Shown one piece after another: positions 36,366 through 45,211 of a DNA stretch of 64,000 nt. Under the pieces are notes generated by a model. That model did no database searches, was not told the origin of the DNA, and saw only the letters and a list, made by a program, of their open reading frames with translations. This DNA comes from JALYUM01 sp036688685. GTDB lineage: Bacteria; Pseudomonadota; Gammaproteobacteria; Burkholderiales; Burkholderiaceae_D. The translations under genes and the position numbers were made by a program. Positions within the stretch are counted from its first letter, which is position 1, and each line of letters opens with the position of its first letter. The stretch lies in NCBI RefSeq assembly GCF_036688685.1, contig NZ_JAQQPS010000001.1, positions 1 to 64,000 on the forward strand, in the 5' to 3' direction.

Positions 36366-37676
36366 TTATAGGGTCTTGATCAAAACCTGTGACTTGCGCT
36401 GCCAGTTGTACATGTGCTGGCGGTCTTTTGGCAGGTCGTCCACCGAGGCGGGCACGAAGCCGCGCTTCTTGAACCAGTGCATGGTGCGCGTGGTGAGCAC
36501 GAACAATTTGGTCAGGCCGGCCGCGCGCGCCCGGTTTTCCATGTGTTTCAGGATACGCTCACCGTCGCCTTGCGTCTGCACTTCCTGGCTCACGATCAGG
36601 CACGCCATCTCGCCCATCTTCGCTTCCGGGAACGGGTACAACGCGGCGCAGCCGAAAATCACGCCATCGTGGTCGATCACGGAAAACTGTTCGATTTCGC
36701 GTTCGATCAGCTCGCGCCCGCGTTTGACCAGGGTGCCGTCGGCTTCGAGTGGCTCGATCAGCTTGATAATCCCGCCAACGTCCTCAATTGTGGCCTGGCG
36801 CAGGCTTTCCAGGTTCTCGTGGCTGATCATGGTGCCCACGCCATCGTGGGTGAACAGTTCCAGCAGCGCCGAGCCGTCCATTTCGAACGGTACGATGTGG
36901 GCGCGGTCGACGCCGCTGTTGCAGGCTTTAATCGCATGCTGCAGGTAGAACGAGGCGTCCGGCGGCAGAAAGCCGGCTTGCAGCACGGCTTCGGCCTGGT
37001 GCGACGACAGTTCGCGGATCTCGGTGCCGGCAATGTCGGTCATCATCGTTGTTTCGGTGATGAAGATCAGTTTTTCGGCGTGCAGGGCGATGGCGGCGGA
37101 AGCGGCGACGTCTTCCATGGTCAGGTTGAACACTTCGCCGGTCGGCGAGAACCCCAATGGAGACAGCAGCACCAGGCTGTCGGTTTCGAGGATCGGCTGG
37201 ATGGTTTCGGACGCAATCTTGCGGGTGACGCCGGTCAGTTCCAGGTCGACGCCGTCGAACACGCCGAGCGGGCGCGCGGTGACGAAGTTGCCGGAGATGA
37301 TGCGGATCGCCGCATTGCTCATCGGCGTGTTGGGTAAGCCCTGGCTGAAGGCCGCTTCGATGTCGAGGCGCAGTTCGCCGGCCGCTTCCTTGGCGCATTC
37401 GAGCGCAGGCAGGTCGGTGATGCGAATGCCGTTGTGAAAGCGGCCTTCGACGTTGCGCAGGGCCAGTTGCTCGGCCACCTGGGGGCGCGAGCCGTGCACG
37501 ATGACCACGCGAATGCCGAGCGCAACCAGCAGCGACAAATCCTGCGCCAGCACCGGCAGGGCGCCGGCGGTGACCAACTCACCAGGAAATGCAACAACGA
37601 AGGTCTTGCCGCGGAAGGCATGAATGTACGGCGCGACAGAGCGCAGCCACTGGACGAATTGGTTAGGGTTTTCCAT
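36366..37676 (-). CDS. argA: N-acetylglutamate synthase (amino-acid N-acetyltransferase)
   Basis: Enzyme of 436 residues for the first step of arginine synthesis. An N-terminal amino-acid-kinase-like domain (about residues 20-280; VVIVHGSRPQVAEQL) is followed by a GNAT acetyltransferase domain (about 290-435; CLIVSQEVQTQGDGERILKH as acetyl-CoA loop, FKKRGFVPASVDDLP at the end). This is the classic ArgA fusion. The start at 37676 gives MENPNQFVQWLRSVAPYIHA; an ATG three codons earlier is possible. It is divergent from hrpA with only 54 bp between the starts. Confidence 0.95.
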   Translation of the reverse strand: MENPNQFVQWLRSVAPYIHAFRGKTFVVAFPGELVTAGALPVLAQDLSLLVALGIRVVIVHGSRPQVAEQLALRNVEGRFHNGIRITDLPALECAKEAAGELRLDIEAAFSQGLPNTPMSNAAIRIISGNFVTARPLGVFDGVDLELTGVTRKIASETIQPILETDSLVLLSPLGFSPTGEVFNLTMEDVAASAAIALHAEKLIFITETTMMTDIAGTEIRELSSHQAEAVLQAGFLPPDASFYLQHAIKACNSGVDRAHIVPFEMDGSALLELFTHDGVGTMISHENLESLRQATIEDVGGIIKLIEPLEADGTLVKRGRELIEREIEQFSVIDHDGVIFGCAALYPFPEAKMGEMACLIVSQEVQTQGDGERILKHMENRARAAGLTKLFVLTTRTMHWFKKRGFVPASVDDLPKDRQHMYNWQRKSQVLIKTL

Positions 37677-37730
37677 TTGCCGCATTATAATTCGCTGCGC
37701 GACTTGCGCACTAAAAATACTGAAAAACGA

Positions 37731-40700
37731 ATGTCTGAACAGAGTAGCAAGGGATTGCCGGAAGCAGCGGGTCGTATGGACACTGCCATCACGACGACCA
37801 CCACCGTCACCCCGGCGAAGGCCGGGGCCCATATTGAGGACGCGAACACGCGCCGTCGCAATCCTGACAGGCCCCGTGACGGCAAAGTGAGCATGGATCC
37901 CAGCGTGCGCCGGGACGACGGAGGTGGTTCGTCCAGTGTTCGACAAGGGCGGGCACCACGGCCACCGCGTGATCCCAACGCCCCGGCCAGTGAGCGGCCG
38001 CTACCGTTCCGCACGCCTTTGCCTGCGATCACCTTCCCTGAAGACCTCCCGGTCTCCGGCCGTCGTGGCGACATCGCCAAGGCGATCATGGAAAACCAGG
38101 TCATCATCGTCTGCGGTGAGACCGGTTCCGGTAAAACCACGCAATTGCCGAAAATCTGCCTGGAACTGGGCCGCGGCAGCCGTGGCCTGATCGGCCACAC
38201 GCAGCCGCGCCGGATCGCGGCCTCGTCGACTGCCAAGCGCATCGCCCAGGAACTCGGTTCGCCGCTGGGCGTGCACGTTGGTTTCAAGGTGCGCTTCAAC
38301 GACACGCTGCAGCCCGGCGCGTCGGTCAAGCTGATGACCGACGGTATCCTGCTGGCCGAAACCCAGACCGACCCGCTGCTGAAAAACTACGACACGATCA
38401 TCATCGATGAAGCGCACGAGCGCAGCCTGAACATCGATTTCCTGCTCGGCTATCTGAAACAGCTGCTGCCGCGCCGGCCCGATCTGAAAGTGATCATCAC
38501 GTCGGCGACGATCGACGCCGAGCGTTTTGCACGCCACTTTGGCACGCCCGAGAAACCGGCGCCCGTGATCGAAGTGTCCGGCCGCCTGTACAAGGTCGAA
38601 ATCCGTTACCGGCCGGTCGACCGCGACCCGGTCTCTGCGCCCGCGCAGGACAACGGCAAGCCGGTGCCCAAGGCGCAAGCGGCGCGCGACAAGCGCGATT
38701 TGATGGATGCCGTGATCGACGGCGTCGATGAAGTGGCGCGCCTCGGCTCCGGCGACGTGCTGGTGTTCTTGCCCGGCGAGCGCGAAATTCGCGATTGCGC
38801 CGAAGCGCTGCGCAAGCACCATCCGCAGCACGTGGAAATTTTGCCGCTGTTCGCCCGCCTGTCGGTCGAAGAGCAGGAAAAAGTCTTTAAAATTTCCAAC
38901 GCGCGTCGTATCGTGCTGGCCACCAACGTGGCCGAGACCTCGCTGACGGTGCCGGGCATCCGCTACGTGGTGGACGCGGGCCTGGCGCGCGTAAAACGCT
39001 ACAGCTTCCGCAACAAGGTCGAGCAGCTGCAGGTCGAACCGATCGCGCAATCGGCCGCCAACCAGCGCGCCGGACGTTGCGGCCGCGTGGCCGATGGCGT
39101 CTGCATCCGTTTGTACGAGGAAAACGATTTCCTGCAGCGCCCCAAATTTACCGAACCGGAAATTTTGCGCTCGTCGCTGGCCGCCGTCATCCTGCGCATG
39201 AAGACGCTGCACCTGACCGACGTCGAAACCTTTCCCTTCATCGAGCCGCCGCTGCCGCGCGCGATTGCCGACGGTTACCAGCTGCTGCAGGAAGTGGGCG
39301 CGGTCGATGAATACAACCAGGTCACGCCGCTCGGCGTAAAGCTGTCGAAACTGCCGCTCGACCCGCGCGTCGGGCGCATGATCCTGGCCGCGCTCGAGAA
39401 TGCCTGTCTGACCGAGATGCTGATCATTGCGTCGGCTTTGTCGGTGCAGGATCCGCGCGACCGTCCGATGGAATACCAACAGCAGGCCGATGAGGCACAT
39501 AAAAAATTCGCCGACGAAAAGTCCGAGTTCCTCAGCTACATCAAGATCTGGCGCTGGTTCGAGCAAGCCATCGAGCACAAGAAAACCAATCGCCAGTTGA
39601 TGGAAACCTGCCGCGCTTCTTTCCTTTCGCAGGTGCGCCTGCGCGAGTGGCGCGACGTGCATTCGCAATTGCTGACGATTGTGAAAGAGCAGGGCTGGCG
39701 CATGAACGAGCTGCCGGCCACGTATGAAAACCTGCACACGGCGCTGCTCACCGGCCTGCTCGGCAATATCGGCTATAAGGCCGAAGACGATGCGAGTGCC
39801 GGCTACCTGGGCGCGCGCGGCATCCGCTTCCATATCTGGCCCGGTTCGTCGCTGTTGAAGAAGCCGGGCAAGTGGGTGATGGCGGCCGAGCTGGTGGAAA
39901 CCACGCGCCTGTACGCGCGCTGTATCGCGCAGATCCAGCCCGAGTGGGTGGAACGGGTCGGTTCCCATCTGCTGAAAAAATCGTGGGGCGAGCCGCGCTG
40001 GGAGAAGCGCGCGGCGCAGGTGACCGCGTCCGAGCGCGCCACGCTGTACGGCATCGTCGTCTACAGCCAACGCAGGATCAACTATGGCCAGTTCAACCCC
40101 GTTGAAGCGCGCGAGATTTTTATTCGCGAAGCGCTGGTCGGGGGCGATTACGACACGCGCGCGCCGTTTTTTGCGCACAACCACAAGCTGATCAAGGAAA
40201 TCGAAAACCTCGAACACAAGTCGCGCCGCCTCGACGTGCTCGTCGACGATCAATTAATCATCGCGTTCTATGACAAGCTGATTCCGGCGGACGTGGTCAA
40301 CGGCGCCGGGTTCGAGAAATGGCACAAGGACGTCACGCACGCCGATCCGAAGCTGCTGTTCCTGAACCGCGAAGAGCTCATGCGCCACGAAGCGGCCGGC
40401 GTGACGACCGATTTGTTCCCAAAAATGATGAGCGTGACCGGCATCGAGATGGCGCTCAGCTACCACTTCGAGCCGGGCAGCGTGCGCGATGGCGTGACGG
40501 CCTCGGTGCCGCTGTTCGCCTTGAACCAGTTGCCGCGCGAGCGCGCCGACTGGCTGGTGCCGGGCATGTTGAAAGAGAAAGTGCACCTGCTGCTGAAGTC
40601 CTTGCCGCAGAAGCTGCGCCGCCACTGCGTGCCGCTGCCCGATTTCGCCGCGCGCTTTTGCGAGCGCATCAACGAGGCCGGGTCATTCGGGCGCGGCGAT

Positions 40701-41891
40701 CTGATCGACGTGATCATTGGCCACATCCGCAAGGAAACCGGCCTGAATGTGCTGTCGACCGACTTCAAGGTGGAAACGCTGCCGGCGCACCACTTCATGA
40801 ATTTCAAGGTGATCGACGAGCATGGCCGCCAGCTGGAGATGGGCCGCAACCTGTCGACGCTACAAGCCGAGTTCGGTGGTCAGGCGCGACAAAGTTTCCA
40901 GAAACTGGCCGAAGTGAAGGCGCCCGCTGCCGCGGTGCCGAGTGGCCCGATCGCGGTGGCCGCGCCGGGGCCGCGTGCCATGCCAACCGGGCCCAAAGGC
41001 AAGGGTGCTGCTGCTGCCCCTGCCGCACCACCCGTGGCCGGCAAGCACACCGGTTTGACCAGCTGGAGCTTCGGCGAGTTGCCGGAACTGCTGGAAATCG
41101 CGCAAGGAAAATTGACCTTGATTGGCTTCCCGGCGCTGGTCGACAAGGGCAGCTACTGCGACCTGGAAGTGTTCGACGACCCGAACGTGGCGGCGCGCAC
41201 CCACCGCATCGGCCTGCGTCGCCTCTTCTCCCTGCAATTCAAGGACCAGCTGAAATTTGCCGAGAAAAACATCCCCGGCATGCAGCAGATGGGGATGCAG
41301 TTCATGGCGCTCGGTTCGCAGGAAGAATTGCGCGACCAGATCGTCCAGAAAGCCATCGACATCGCCTGCCTGCAAGACCCGCTGCCCACCGATGCCGCCG
41401 CCTTCAACAAGCGCAAAGACGAGGGCAAGGCACGCCTGGGCTTGTTGGTCAACGAAATCGCGCGCATGGTGTCGCTGGTGCTGACCGAATTCCACGGCCT
41501 GCCGAAAAAGCTGCAGAACGTTCCGTCAGCGGTTGCCGCCGACATGCAGGGCCAGTTGCAGGACCTGGTACACAAACGCTTCCTGATCGACAACGACTAC
41601 AGCCAGCTGGCGCACTTCCCGCGCTACCTGAAAGCCGTCAATGTGCGCCTGGAAAAGCTGCGCGGCGACGCGACGCGCGATGCCAAGTTGATGGCCGAGT
41701 GGCAAAGCGCCGCCAGTCAATTCCAAAGGATCAGCAAGCAACAGGACGGCAAGAACACCGACCCGCGCATGACGGAGTTCCGCTGGATGCTGGAAGAACT
41801 GCGCGTGTCGCTGTTTGCCCAGGAGCTGCGCACGCCGATGCCGATTTCGGCGAAACGCTTGCAGAAAGTCTGGGAATCGATGCAGCGGTAA
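37731..41891 (+). CDS. hrpA: ATP-dependent RNA helicase HrpA (DEAH box)
   Basis: RNA helicase of 1386 residues. Motif I is GETGSGKTTQLP (129-140), motif II DEAHERSLNIDFLLG, motif III SATIDAE, motif VI QRAGRCGR, then the HA2/OB region and a long C-terminal DUF3418 region, all as in E. coli HrpA (about 1300 residues). Residues 25-64 are encoded by a complete REP-type palindromic pair (37803-37921), which supplies TVTPAKAGAHI and MDPSVRRDDGG. These lie in the non-conserved N-terminal leader, so the fold should tolerate them. A low-complexity Ala/Pro linker is near residues 1065-1105. The start at 37731 is the first ATG after the divergent promoter region. Confidence 0.96.
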   Translation: MSEQSSKGLPEAAGRMDTAITTTTTVTPAKAGAHIEDANTRRRNPDRPRDGKVSMDPSVRRDDGGGSSSVRQGRAPRPPRDPNAPASERPLPFRTPLPAITFPEDLPVSGRRGDIAKAIMENQVIIVCGETGSGKTTQLPKICLELGRGSRGLIGHTQPRRIAASSTAKRIAQELGSPLGVHVGFKVRFNDTLQPGASVKLMTDGILLAETQTDPLLKNYDTIIIDEAHERSLNIDFLLGYLKQLLPRRPDLKVIITSATIDAERFARHFGTPEKPAPVIEVSGRLYKVEIRYRPVDRDPVSAPAQDNGKPVPKAQAARDKRDLMDAVIDGVDEVARLGSGDVLVFLPGEREIRDCAEALRKHHPQHVEILPLFARLSVEEQEKVFKISNARRIVLATNVAETSLTVPGIRYVVDAGLARVKRYSFRNKVEQLQVEPIAQSAANQRAGRCGRVADGVCIRLYEENDFLQRPKFTEPEILRSSLAAVILRMKTLHLTDVETFPFIEPPLPRAIADGYQLLQEVGAVDEYNQVTPLGVKLSKLPLDPRVGRMILAALENACLTEMLIIASALSVQDPRDRPMEYQQQADEAHKKFADEKSEFLSYIKIWRWFEQAIEHKKTNRQLMETCRASFLSQVRLREWRDVHSQLLTIVKEQGWRMNELPATYENLHTALLTGLLGNIGYKAEDDASAGYLGARGIRFHIWPGSSLLKKPGKWVMAAELVETTRLYARCIAQIQPEWVERVGSHLLKKSWGEPRWEKRAAQVTASERATLYGIVVYSQRRINYGQFNPVEAREIFIREALVGGDYDTRAPFFAHNHKLIKEIENLEHKSRRLDVLVDDQLIIAFYDKLIPADVVNGAGFEKWHKDVTHADPKLLFLNREELMRHEAAGVTTDLFPKMMSVTGIEMALSYHFEPGSVRDGVTASVPLFALNQLPRERADWLVPGMLKEKVHLLLKSLPQKLRRHCVPLPDFAARFCERINEAGSFGRGDLIDVIIGHIRKETGLNVLSTDFKVETLPAHHFMNFKVIDEHGRQLEMGRNLSTLQAEFGGQARQSFQKLAEVKAPAAAVPSGPIAVAAPGPRAMPTGPKGKGAAAAPAAPPVAGKHTGLTSWSFGELPELLEIAQGKLTLIGFPALVDKGSYCDLEVFDDPNVAARTHRIGLRRLFSLQFKDQLKFAEKNIPGMQQMGMQFMALGSQEELRDQIVQKAIDIACLQDPLPTDAAAFNKRKDEGKARLGLLVNEIARMVSLVLTEFHGLPKKLQNVPSAVAADMQGQLQDLVHKRFLIDNDYSQLAHFPRYLKAVNVRLEKLRGDATRDAKLMAEWQSAASQFQRISKQQDGKNTDPRMTEFRWMLEELRVSLFAQELRTPMPISAKRLQKVWESMQR
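37803..37921. repeat. REP-type palindromic pair inside the hrpA reading frame (copy C)
   Basis: ACCGTCACCCCGGCGAAGGC..GGGGCCCAT (37803-37832) and, 60 bases on, ATGGATCCCAGCGTGCGCCG..GACGACGG (37893-37921) are the two modules of copy A in the same order. The whole element stays open in the hrpA frame and encodes residues 25-64. Confidence 0.85.
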
Positions 41892-41937
41892 TGGCGGCCG
41901 CATCACGCCGCAGTGATTCCCGTCCAGTAAGCTCAAA

Positions 41938-42058
41938 ACCGTCACCCCGGTGAAAACCGGGGTCCATACTGAGCGTGCATTGGCAACGATCTGCAGCCAT
42001 TTACGTTCGTAACGCTGGTTGTTCAGTATGGATACCGGCGTTCGCCGGTATGACGGCG
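41938..42058. repeat. REP-type palindromic pair after hrpA (copy D)
   Basis: ACCGTCACCCCGGTGAAAAC..GGGGTCCATACTGA (41938-41971) pairs with TCAGTATGGATACCGGCGTT..GCCGGTATGACGGCGTT (42023-42060). The arms CCATACTGA and TCAGTATGG are exact complements, so the whole 120 bp can fold into one cruciform. It begins 46 bases after the hrpA stop and may act as its 3' processing or termination structure. Confidence 0.85.
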
Positions 42059-42091
42059 TTAGGGCAGGCGCTAGCGGCGTTAAGGCAGGCG

Positions 42092-42736
42092 CTAGATATC
42101 GCTGTCGCCGGGATTCTTTTTCCCGCGCGTCCCCGGCATGGTCGTGCCGCCCGACAGGTTGCCGGCGCCACCCGCTATGTTGCCCAAGTCGCCCCCCGTG
42201 CCGGACCCCGTTCCCGCGCCCGATTGCAGATTGCCAGCGCCGCTGCGGCTGGCACTACCTGGGCTGCCGCCACTGACCACGCCCCCCATCGCCACCGACG
42301 GTCCCATGCTGGGAATATTCGATTGCTGCGGATCGGTGCCATAGAAGGTATGGATCTGTTTGGCCCAGTTCACGTCGCTCATGTCGGGCCAGGTGCCGGG
42401 GTCGAAGCCGGGGGCGTTTTTCAGACGCGCCTTGTCGACATTCAGGACAAAACGCTCGTTGACGGTGTCGAGGTGGAGCGCACCCCAGGGGACGGCGAAC
42501 AGCTTTTCGCCGATGCCCAGGAAACCGCCGAACGACAGCACGGCATACGCCACCTGGCCGGTGTGCATGTCGAGCATGATTTCCTTGATGTCGCCCAGGT
42601 CTTCTTCATTGCCGTTGACGACGCTGTCGCCGATGAGGGTGTCGGCGCCCATCAGCGACGGTCCTGGTCCGGGGCTGGACGAGGCGCCGCTGCGGGGTTG
42701 GTAGATGCCATATTTGTCACGGTCTGCGTAGCTCAT
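42092..42736 (-). CDS. PRC-barrel domain protein
   Basis: Protein of 214 residues with a PRC-barrel at about residues 30-110 (GADTLIGDSVVNGNEEDLGD, then AYAVLSFGGFLGIGEKLFAV and PWGALHLDT). The C-terminal 80 residues are Gly/Ser-rich low complexity (GAGNLQSGAGTGSGTGGDLG). There is no signal peptide. Stand-alone PRC-barrel proteins of this kind are common in soil bacteria and often stress-associated, but the function is unknown. Confidence 0.85.
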   Translation of the reverse strand: MSYADRDKYGIYQPRSGASSSPGPGPSLMGADTLIGDSVVNGNEEDLGDIKEIMLDMHTGQVAYAVLSFGGFLGIGEKLFAVPWGALHLDTVNERFVLNVDKARLKNAPGFDPGTWPDMSDVNWAKQIHTFYGTDPQQSNIPSMGPSVAMGGVVSGGSPGSASRSGAGNLQSGAGTGSGTGGDLGNIAGGAGNLSGGTTMPGTRGKKNPGDSDI

Positions 42737-42922
42737 GAGGTGTCTCCCTTGTGGTGGTGTTTGGACCAGACCACAGCTTAGGCGGCAGGTCCCCTACAAG
42801 TTTGATGTGGCTCAATCGGGCGGAAAACGCGATGTTTGCTGCTCATGCGTATGTCACGATGCTGTCATTGGCGCATGCAAGACTGGCGCTGCTGATTGAA
42901 TGTTATTTAACTTTGTGGAGCC

Positions 42923-43048
42923 ATGATCATGACCGTGACGGCACGTTGTATCAACGCAGGACCATTGAACAAGCCCATTCGCACCGCCACCCGCGCCAGC
43001 GCCTTGCTGACCAGCTTGCGCAAGCGGGCCGCAGCACTGCTGCGTTAA
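42923..43048 (+). CDS. Possible 41-residue basic peptide
   Basis: A short frame, MIMTVTARCINAGPLNKPIR.. ending in TSLRKRAAALLR, with GTGGAG five bases before the ATG. It has many Arg/Lys residues and an amphipathic C-terminal half. It ends one base before the stop of the converging antiporter gene. There is no family match, so it may be spurious; the good ribosome-binding site in an otherwise empty 313-bp gap is the only support. Confidence 0.35.
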   Translation: MIMTVTARCINAGPLNKPIRTATRASALLTSLRKRAAALLR

Positions 43049-43049
43049 T

Positions 43050-44294
43050 TTAGAGAAGAAACATCACCGCGGCAACGACCGTCGGTGCAGCAGCACCCAT
43101 CAACAAGCCCAGCGCGCCGATTGATTCATCCTTGAAACCACGGCGCAGCAGGGCGGCGCCAGCCGGATTCGGCGCATTGGCGATCACCGTCAAGCCACCG
43201 CCGGCCACGGCGCCTGCCATCAGCATGTACTTGGCCTGATCCGACAGGCCGACGATCAGGGAACCCAGGTAGGTCAGGGCGGCATTGTCCGTCAGCGCCG
43301 TCAGGCCCAGCGCGCCGAAGAACAGCGTGGTCGCGCCCATGCTCGAGACCAGCGGCTGCAGCCACCATTGCTGCATGCCACCGAGCACCACCAGTCCCGC
43401 CAGGAAGAATCCCACCAATAACGCCTCCTTCAGCAGCAGCGGATCCTGGTGCTTCGGGTAGGCCTGCGTGTAACCCAGGAACAACAGGAACAGCCCGAGA
43501 AACAGCACCGGGTGATGTGCCAGCAGAACCACGGCGGCGAGAAACAGCAGGTGCGCTAGCGAGACGATCCACGCCGGGCGCGGCAGGTCGCCGCCAGCGC
43601 CCGCGCGCAAGTGCGGCCGCAGCAGCCAGGTGACGACGCTGGCGTTAATCAGTACGGCGATGGCGGCGCGCCAGCCGAAGGTGCTGGCCATGTACGCGCT
43701 GTCCCAGCCCCAGGTGGTGGCCACCATCAGCACCGGCGGGGCGGCGTAGGAGGTAAGGGTGCCGCCGATCGATACATTCACGAATAGCACGCCGAGCGCG
43801 CCGTACTTCAGCCACTCTGGCACCCCCGCGCGAAACACCTGGGGCGCCAGCATCAGGGCCGCGATCGTCATCGCGGCCGGTTCCGTGACCAGCGAACCGG
43901 CCAGCGGCACCAGCGCCAGACCGAGCCAGGCCAGCGCCACTTCGGTGCGCACCGGCGCCAGCCGGGCCAGCCCTTGCAACAGGGCGCGCACGGCGTCGAG
44001 CACCGGGCGCGAGGCGGCCACGACCATCACCACGAACACGAACAGCGGCTCGGTGAACTGGCGCGATTCGGCGTAGCGGATGGCGGTGCCGCCATCGGCC
44101 AGCAGTGCCATCGCGATGACCAGCACGAAAGCCCAGAAGCCGAACACGACTTCGACTTCGCCGAGCAAGTGAAACACGCCGGCATGGCGCGGCTGGCGAT
44201 GCGCCAGTTTTTCGAAGCCCTTGGCAGCGAAAGTGTGCACCAGTGCCAGGCCAAACAGAATGGCGCCAGTCAGTTCAATAGTGCTGGGATGCAT
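43050..44294 (-). CDS. Putative Na+/H+ antiporter (PF07399-type membrane protein)
   Basis: Integral membrane protein of 414 residues with about ten hydrophobic segments, e.g. IELTGAILFGLALVHTFAAK, VEVVFGFWAFVLVIAMALLA and the last segment LGLLMGAAAPTVVAAVMFLL. The conserved-looking blocks TDNAALTYLGSLIVGLSD and GGGLTVIANAPNPAGAALLR resemble ion-transporter-superfamily re-entrant regions. The family is annotated as putative Na+/H+ antiporter, and substrate specificity is not established. The start at 44294 (AAGGCGACCCG upstream) is preferred to an in-frame start nine codons earlier. Confidence 0.8.
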   Translation of the reverse strand: MHPSTIELTGAILFGLALVHTFAAKGFEKLAHRQPRHAGVFHLLGEVEVVFGFWAFVLVIAMALLADGGTAIRYAESRQFTEPLFVFVVMVVAASRPVLDAVRALLQGLARLAPVRTEVALAWLGLALVPLAGSLVTEPAAMTIAALMLAPQVFRAGVPEWLKYGALGVLFVNVSIGGTLTSYAAPPVLMVATTWGWDSAYMASTFGWRAAIAVLINASVVTWLLRPHLRAGAGGDLPRPAWIVSLAHLLFLAAVVLLAHHPVLFLGLFLLFLGYTQAYPKHQDPLLLKEALLVGFFLAGLVVLGGMQQWWLQPLVSSMGATTLFFGALGLTALTDNAALTYLGSLIVGLSDQAKYMLMAGAVAGGGLTVIANAPNPAGAALLRRGFKDESIGALGLLMGAAAPTVVAAVMFLL

Positions 44295-44453
44295 CGGGTC
44301 GCCTTGAAACGTAAAGGCCAATTATTTCATGTTTCCACGAAATATTGTTGCACGGTTAATAATCAAGCAGCCATGCCCGGCGATCCAATCCCCGCCGCAA
44401 AGTCAACCCTGCGCACATAAAAGATAGGTCTTGCCAAAGCCCGAAGGCGCTAG

Positions 44454-44473
44454 TACTGTTCATCCATACAGTA
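44454..44473. promoter_or_regulatory. LexA (SOS) box upstream of imuA
   Basis: TACTGTTCATCCATACAGTA is a perfect TACTGT-N8-ACAGTA palindrome, the LexA operator form of gamma/betaproteobacteria (CTGT-N8-ACAG core). It ends 15 bases before the imuA ATG, so LexA would cover the promoter or start region. Confidence 0.88.
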
Positions 44474-44488
44474 CTTTGTCAGCTTATC

Positions 44489-45211
44489 ATGATCACGCCA
44501 CACCTTCACCCGACGCCGGAAAGCCTGCACCCATCGCTGTGGCGCGCGTCGCAACTGGCCCATTCCAGCGCGCGCTGCGTCGATACCGGCTATCCCACCT
44601 TGTCCAGCCAGTTGCCGGGCGGCGGCTGGCCCACCGGCACCCTGATCGACCTGCTCGTGCAGCAAGCGGGCATCGGCGAGCTGCGCCTGCTGCGCCCGGC
44701 GCTGGCGGCGGCGGCGTCGCGCCGCATCGTGCTGCTGCAGCCGCCCCATGCACCGCAGGCGCTGGCGCTGGCGGCGCTGGGTTTGCCGCCGTCGCAACTG
44801 GTCTGGATCCGCAGCACACGCAGCGCCGATACCTTATGGGCCGCCGAGCAGGTGCTGCGCAGCGGCAGTTGCGGCGCCTTGCTGCTGTGGCAAAACCATG
44901 CGCGCAGCGAAAGCCTGCGCCGCCTGCACCTGGCGGCGCAATGTGGGGAAACACTGTTTTTCATGTTCCGGCCACTGGCCGCCGCGCAGGATGCGTCGCC
45001 GTCGCCCTTGCGCCTGAGCTTGCGGCCAGCCGCGGGCGGGCTCGACATTGGTTTCGTCAAACGGCGCGGTCCACAGCGCGATGCGCCGCTGTTTTTACCC
45101 CTTTCACTTCCACTCACTTCTTCTTTATTGCAGCAACGTCATGCGTCTCTGGATCGCCCTCTACCTGTCCCACTTACCGCTCGAGGTGTTTTGCCCGAAC
45201 TGGTCCAGTGA
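44489..45211 (+). CDS. imuA: SOS mutagenesis protein ImuA
   Basis: Protein of 240 residues of the RecA/SulA-related ImuA family, the accessory factor of the damage-inducible ImuA-ImuB-DnaE2 mutasome. It begins with the characteristic HPSLWRASQLAHSSARCVDT and LPGGGWPTGTLIDLLVQQAG, followed by a degenerate RecA-like core with GLPPSQLVWIRSTRSADTLW. It is directly behind a perfect LexA box and its 3' end overlaps imuB by 71 bases, so translation of the two is probably coupled. Confidence 0.9.
   Translation: MITPHLHPTPESLHPSLWRASQLAHSSARCVDTGYPTLSSQLPGGGWPTGTLIDLLVQQAGIGELRLLRPALAAAASRRIVLLQPPHAPQALALAALGLPPSQLVWIRSTRSADTLWAAEQVLRSGSCGALLLWQNHARSESLRRLHLAAQCGETLFFMFRPLAAAQDASPSPLRLSLRPAAGGLDIGFVKRRGPQRDAPLFLPLSLPLTSSLLQQRHASLDRPLPVPLTARGVLPELVQ

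Noticed and set aside
36366..37946. Extending argA 90 codons upstream (a reading with VPAHAGIHAHFAV and MGPGLRRGDGG)
   Set aside because: The extension is the REP pair inside hrpA read on the other strand; ArgA proteins begin at MENPNQF-like sequence.
38001..40253. 750-codon minus-strand frame opposite hrpA
   Set aside because: Same reason: antisense shadow of a conserved helicase core.
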